Positions 41,099-41,666 of a stretch of DNA of 41,666 bases are shown piece by piece. The position numbers and the translations under genes are program-made. The stretch covers positions 1-41,666 of the forward strand of contig CALXOI010000006.1 of NCBI GenBank assembly GCA_944389965.1, read 5' to 3'. How positions within the stretch are numbered: position 1 is the stretch's first letter; every line of letters begins with the position of its first letter. Source of the DNA: an uncultured Treponema sp. (lineage in GTDB: Bacteria > Spirochaetota > Spirochaetia > Treponematales > Treponemataceae). The notes under the pieces were generated by a model, which saw only the letters and a list, made by a program, of their open reading frames with translations, searched no databases and was not told the DNA's origin.

Positions 41099-41666
41099 TC
41101 AGACTAACCATGGGGAACAGACATGCTCCGCAGAATCAGCATCAGTAAAAAGATGTGCCTGTATCCCCAAAGCAGTAGCGGCGCCAACATTGTCCACATT
41201 GTCATCAAAAAAGACAGCATTTTCCGGAACTGTTTTTTCCATTTCAAGAATGAACTGCCAGAATGCAGGTTGTGGTTTTATACATCCCATCAAATGAGAT
41301 GCATATACTTTATCAAAACAAGTGTAATCACCTCGTTCCAAATGAACCTGATAATGGCTTTCCAACGTATTTGTTCCGCATACAACCCGGTGATTTTTTC
41401 GTAACCGCTCAATCAGATGATATACCGGTTCATTTCTAACCGGTTGAAAACAAAACCGGATATAATCAGGCGGAATAAACGGTAACCGGAAATATACCGC
41501 AAGAGATTTCCAAAAATCAGCAGCAGATAAAGTTCCAGACTGAAGGGCAGCTAATGCACCCCCGGTATACGGTGATGCGGAACTATCTTCCTGTACAGAC
41601 AACCGGTTATTCCCAGGAAGAGCACATTCAGCATTAAGCCGGGCAAACTGTTTTTCGGAAATATTC
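41099..41666 (-). CDS. HAD-superfamily phosphatase, 5' end beyond the window
   Basis: The minus-strand frame is open to the right edge (the visible upstream part reads ISEKQFARLNAECALPG), so the N-terminal nucleophile motif DxDx(T/V) is not in the window. Seen: motif II VVCGTNTLESH, the conserved Lys of motif III in GCIKPQPAFW, and motif IV VFFDDNVDNVGAATALGIQAHLF. These fit subfamily IA HAD hydrolases (haloacid dehalogenase-like, YihX-type). About 189 residues are visible. Substrate unknown. Confidence 0.85.
   Translation of the reverse strand, partial: NISEKQFARLNAECALPGNNRLSVQEDSSASPYTGGALAALQSGTLSAADFWKSLAVYFRLPFIPPDYIRFCFQPVRNEPVYHLIERLRKNHRVVCGTNTLESHYQVHLERGDYTCFDKVYASHLMGCIKPQPAFWQFILEMEKTVPENAVFFDDNVDNVGAATALGIQAHLFTDADSAEHVCSPWLV

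Overview
The window looks like chromosome of a Treponema-like spirochaete. This is an inference from gene content and style: lipoproteins with loose, spirochaete-type lipoboxes (SLFSC, VMTGC, FLVGC), a large lipoprotein alpha-2-macroglobulin, a stand-alone trpB, and a PfkA of the Gly/Lys (group III-like) type. CGG dominates the arginine codons and CCGG is very frequent. No rRNA, tRNA, CRISPR array or insertion sequence was recognised.

Layout. 1-1854: the 3' part of an ankyrin-repeat gene built from 549-bp near-identical tandem units. 1939-4539 (minus): a DUF1275 membrane protein, a decayed ankyrin gene, and a response regulator/diguanylate cyclase broken by a frameshift. 4986-13456 (minus): a membrane-anchored alpha/beta hydrolase, a giant alpha-2-macroglobulin without its thioester, and UppP. 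13555-19293: pyrE (plus), an FMN-dependent alpha-hydroxyacid oxidase coupled to 6-phosphofructokinase (minus), and an M16 metalloprotease lipoprotein (plus). 19296-25193 (minus): a complete tripartite RND efflux operon (TolC, adaptor, pump) plus a small PII-like protein, driven by a promoter whose -10 lies inside a perfect palindrome. 25621-27731 (minus): a polysaccharide pair (Wzz-like and WecA-like). 27904-31132 (minus): a redox cluster (ferredoxin reductase with a 2Fe-2S domain, a CrtI-like FAD oxidoreductase, a flavin reductase). A roughly 215-nt structured leader or small RNA ending in a terminator lies upstream of the flavin reductase. 31601-32737 (minus): an orphan substrate-binding lipoprotein. 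32738-33800: AT-rich and gene-poor. 33801-36720 (plus): a histidine operon (leader peptide, attenuator, hisG, hisB, a threonine-aldolase-like gene, terminator). 36806-40879: a CmpB-type membrane protein (minus), trpB with its own promoter and operator-like palindrome, and an ABC exporter (both plus). 41099-41666: a HAD phosphatase running off the right edge (minus).

The strongest regulatory discovery is the attenuator ahead of hisG. An 18-residue leader peptide (MTEIKLHVHHHMFPVTFA) carries four histidines in five codons. It is followed by an intrinsic terminator and by a 9-nt segment, overlapping the leader stop codon, that is perfectly complementary to the terminator loop and 3' arm. A second theme is leaderless transcription: pyrE, the CmpB-like gene and the ABC exporter each have a -10 hexamer ending exactly 6 nt before the ATG, and the histidine leader peptide is nearly leaderless too. 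Other points of interest are the structured RNA before the flavin reductase, palindromic operators at trpB and at the efflux operon, and the ankyrin megarepeat.
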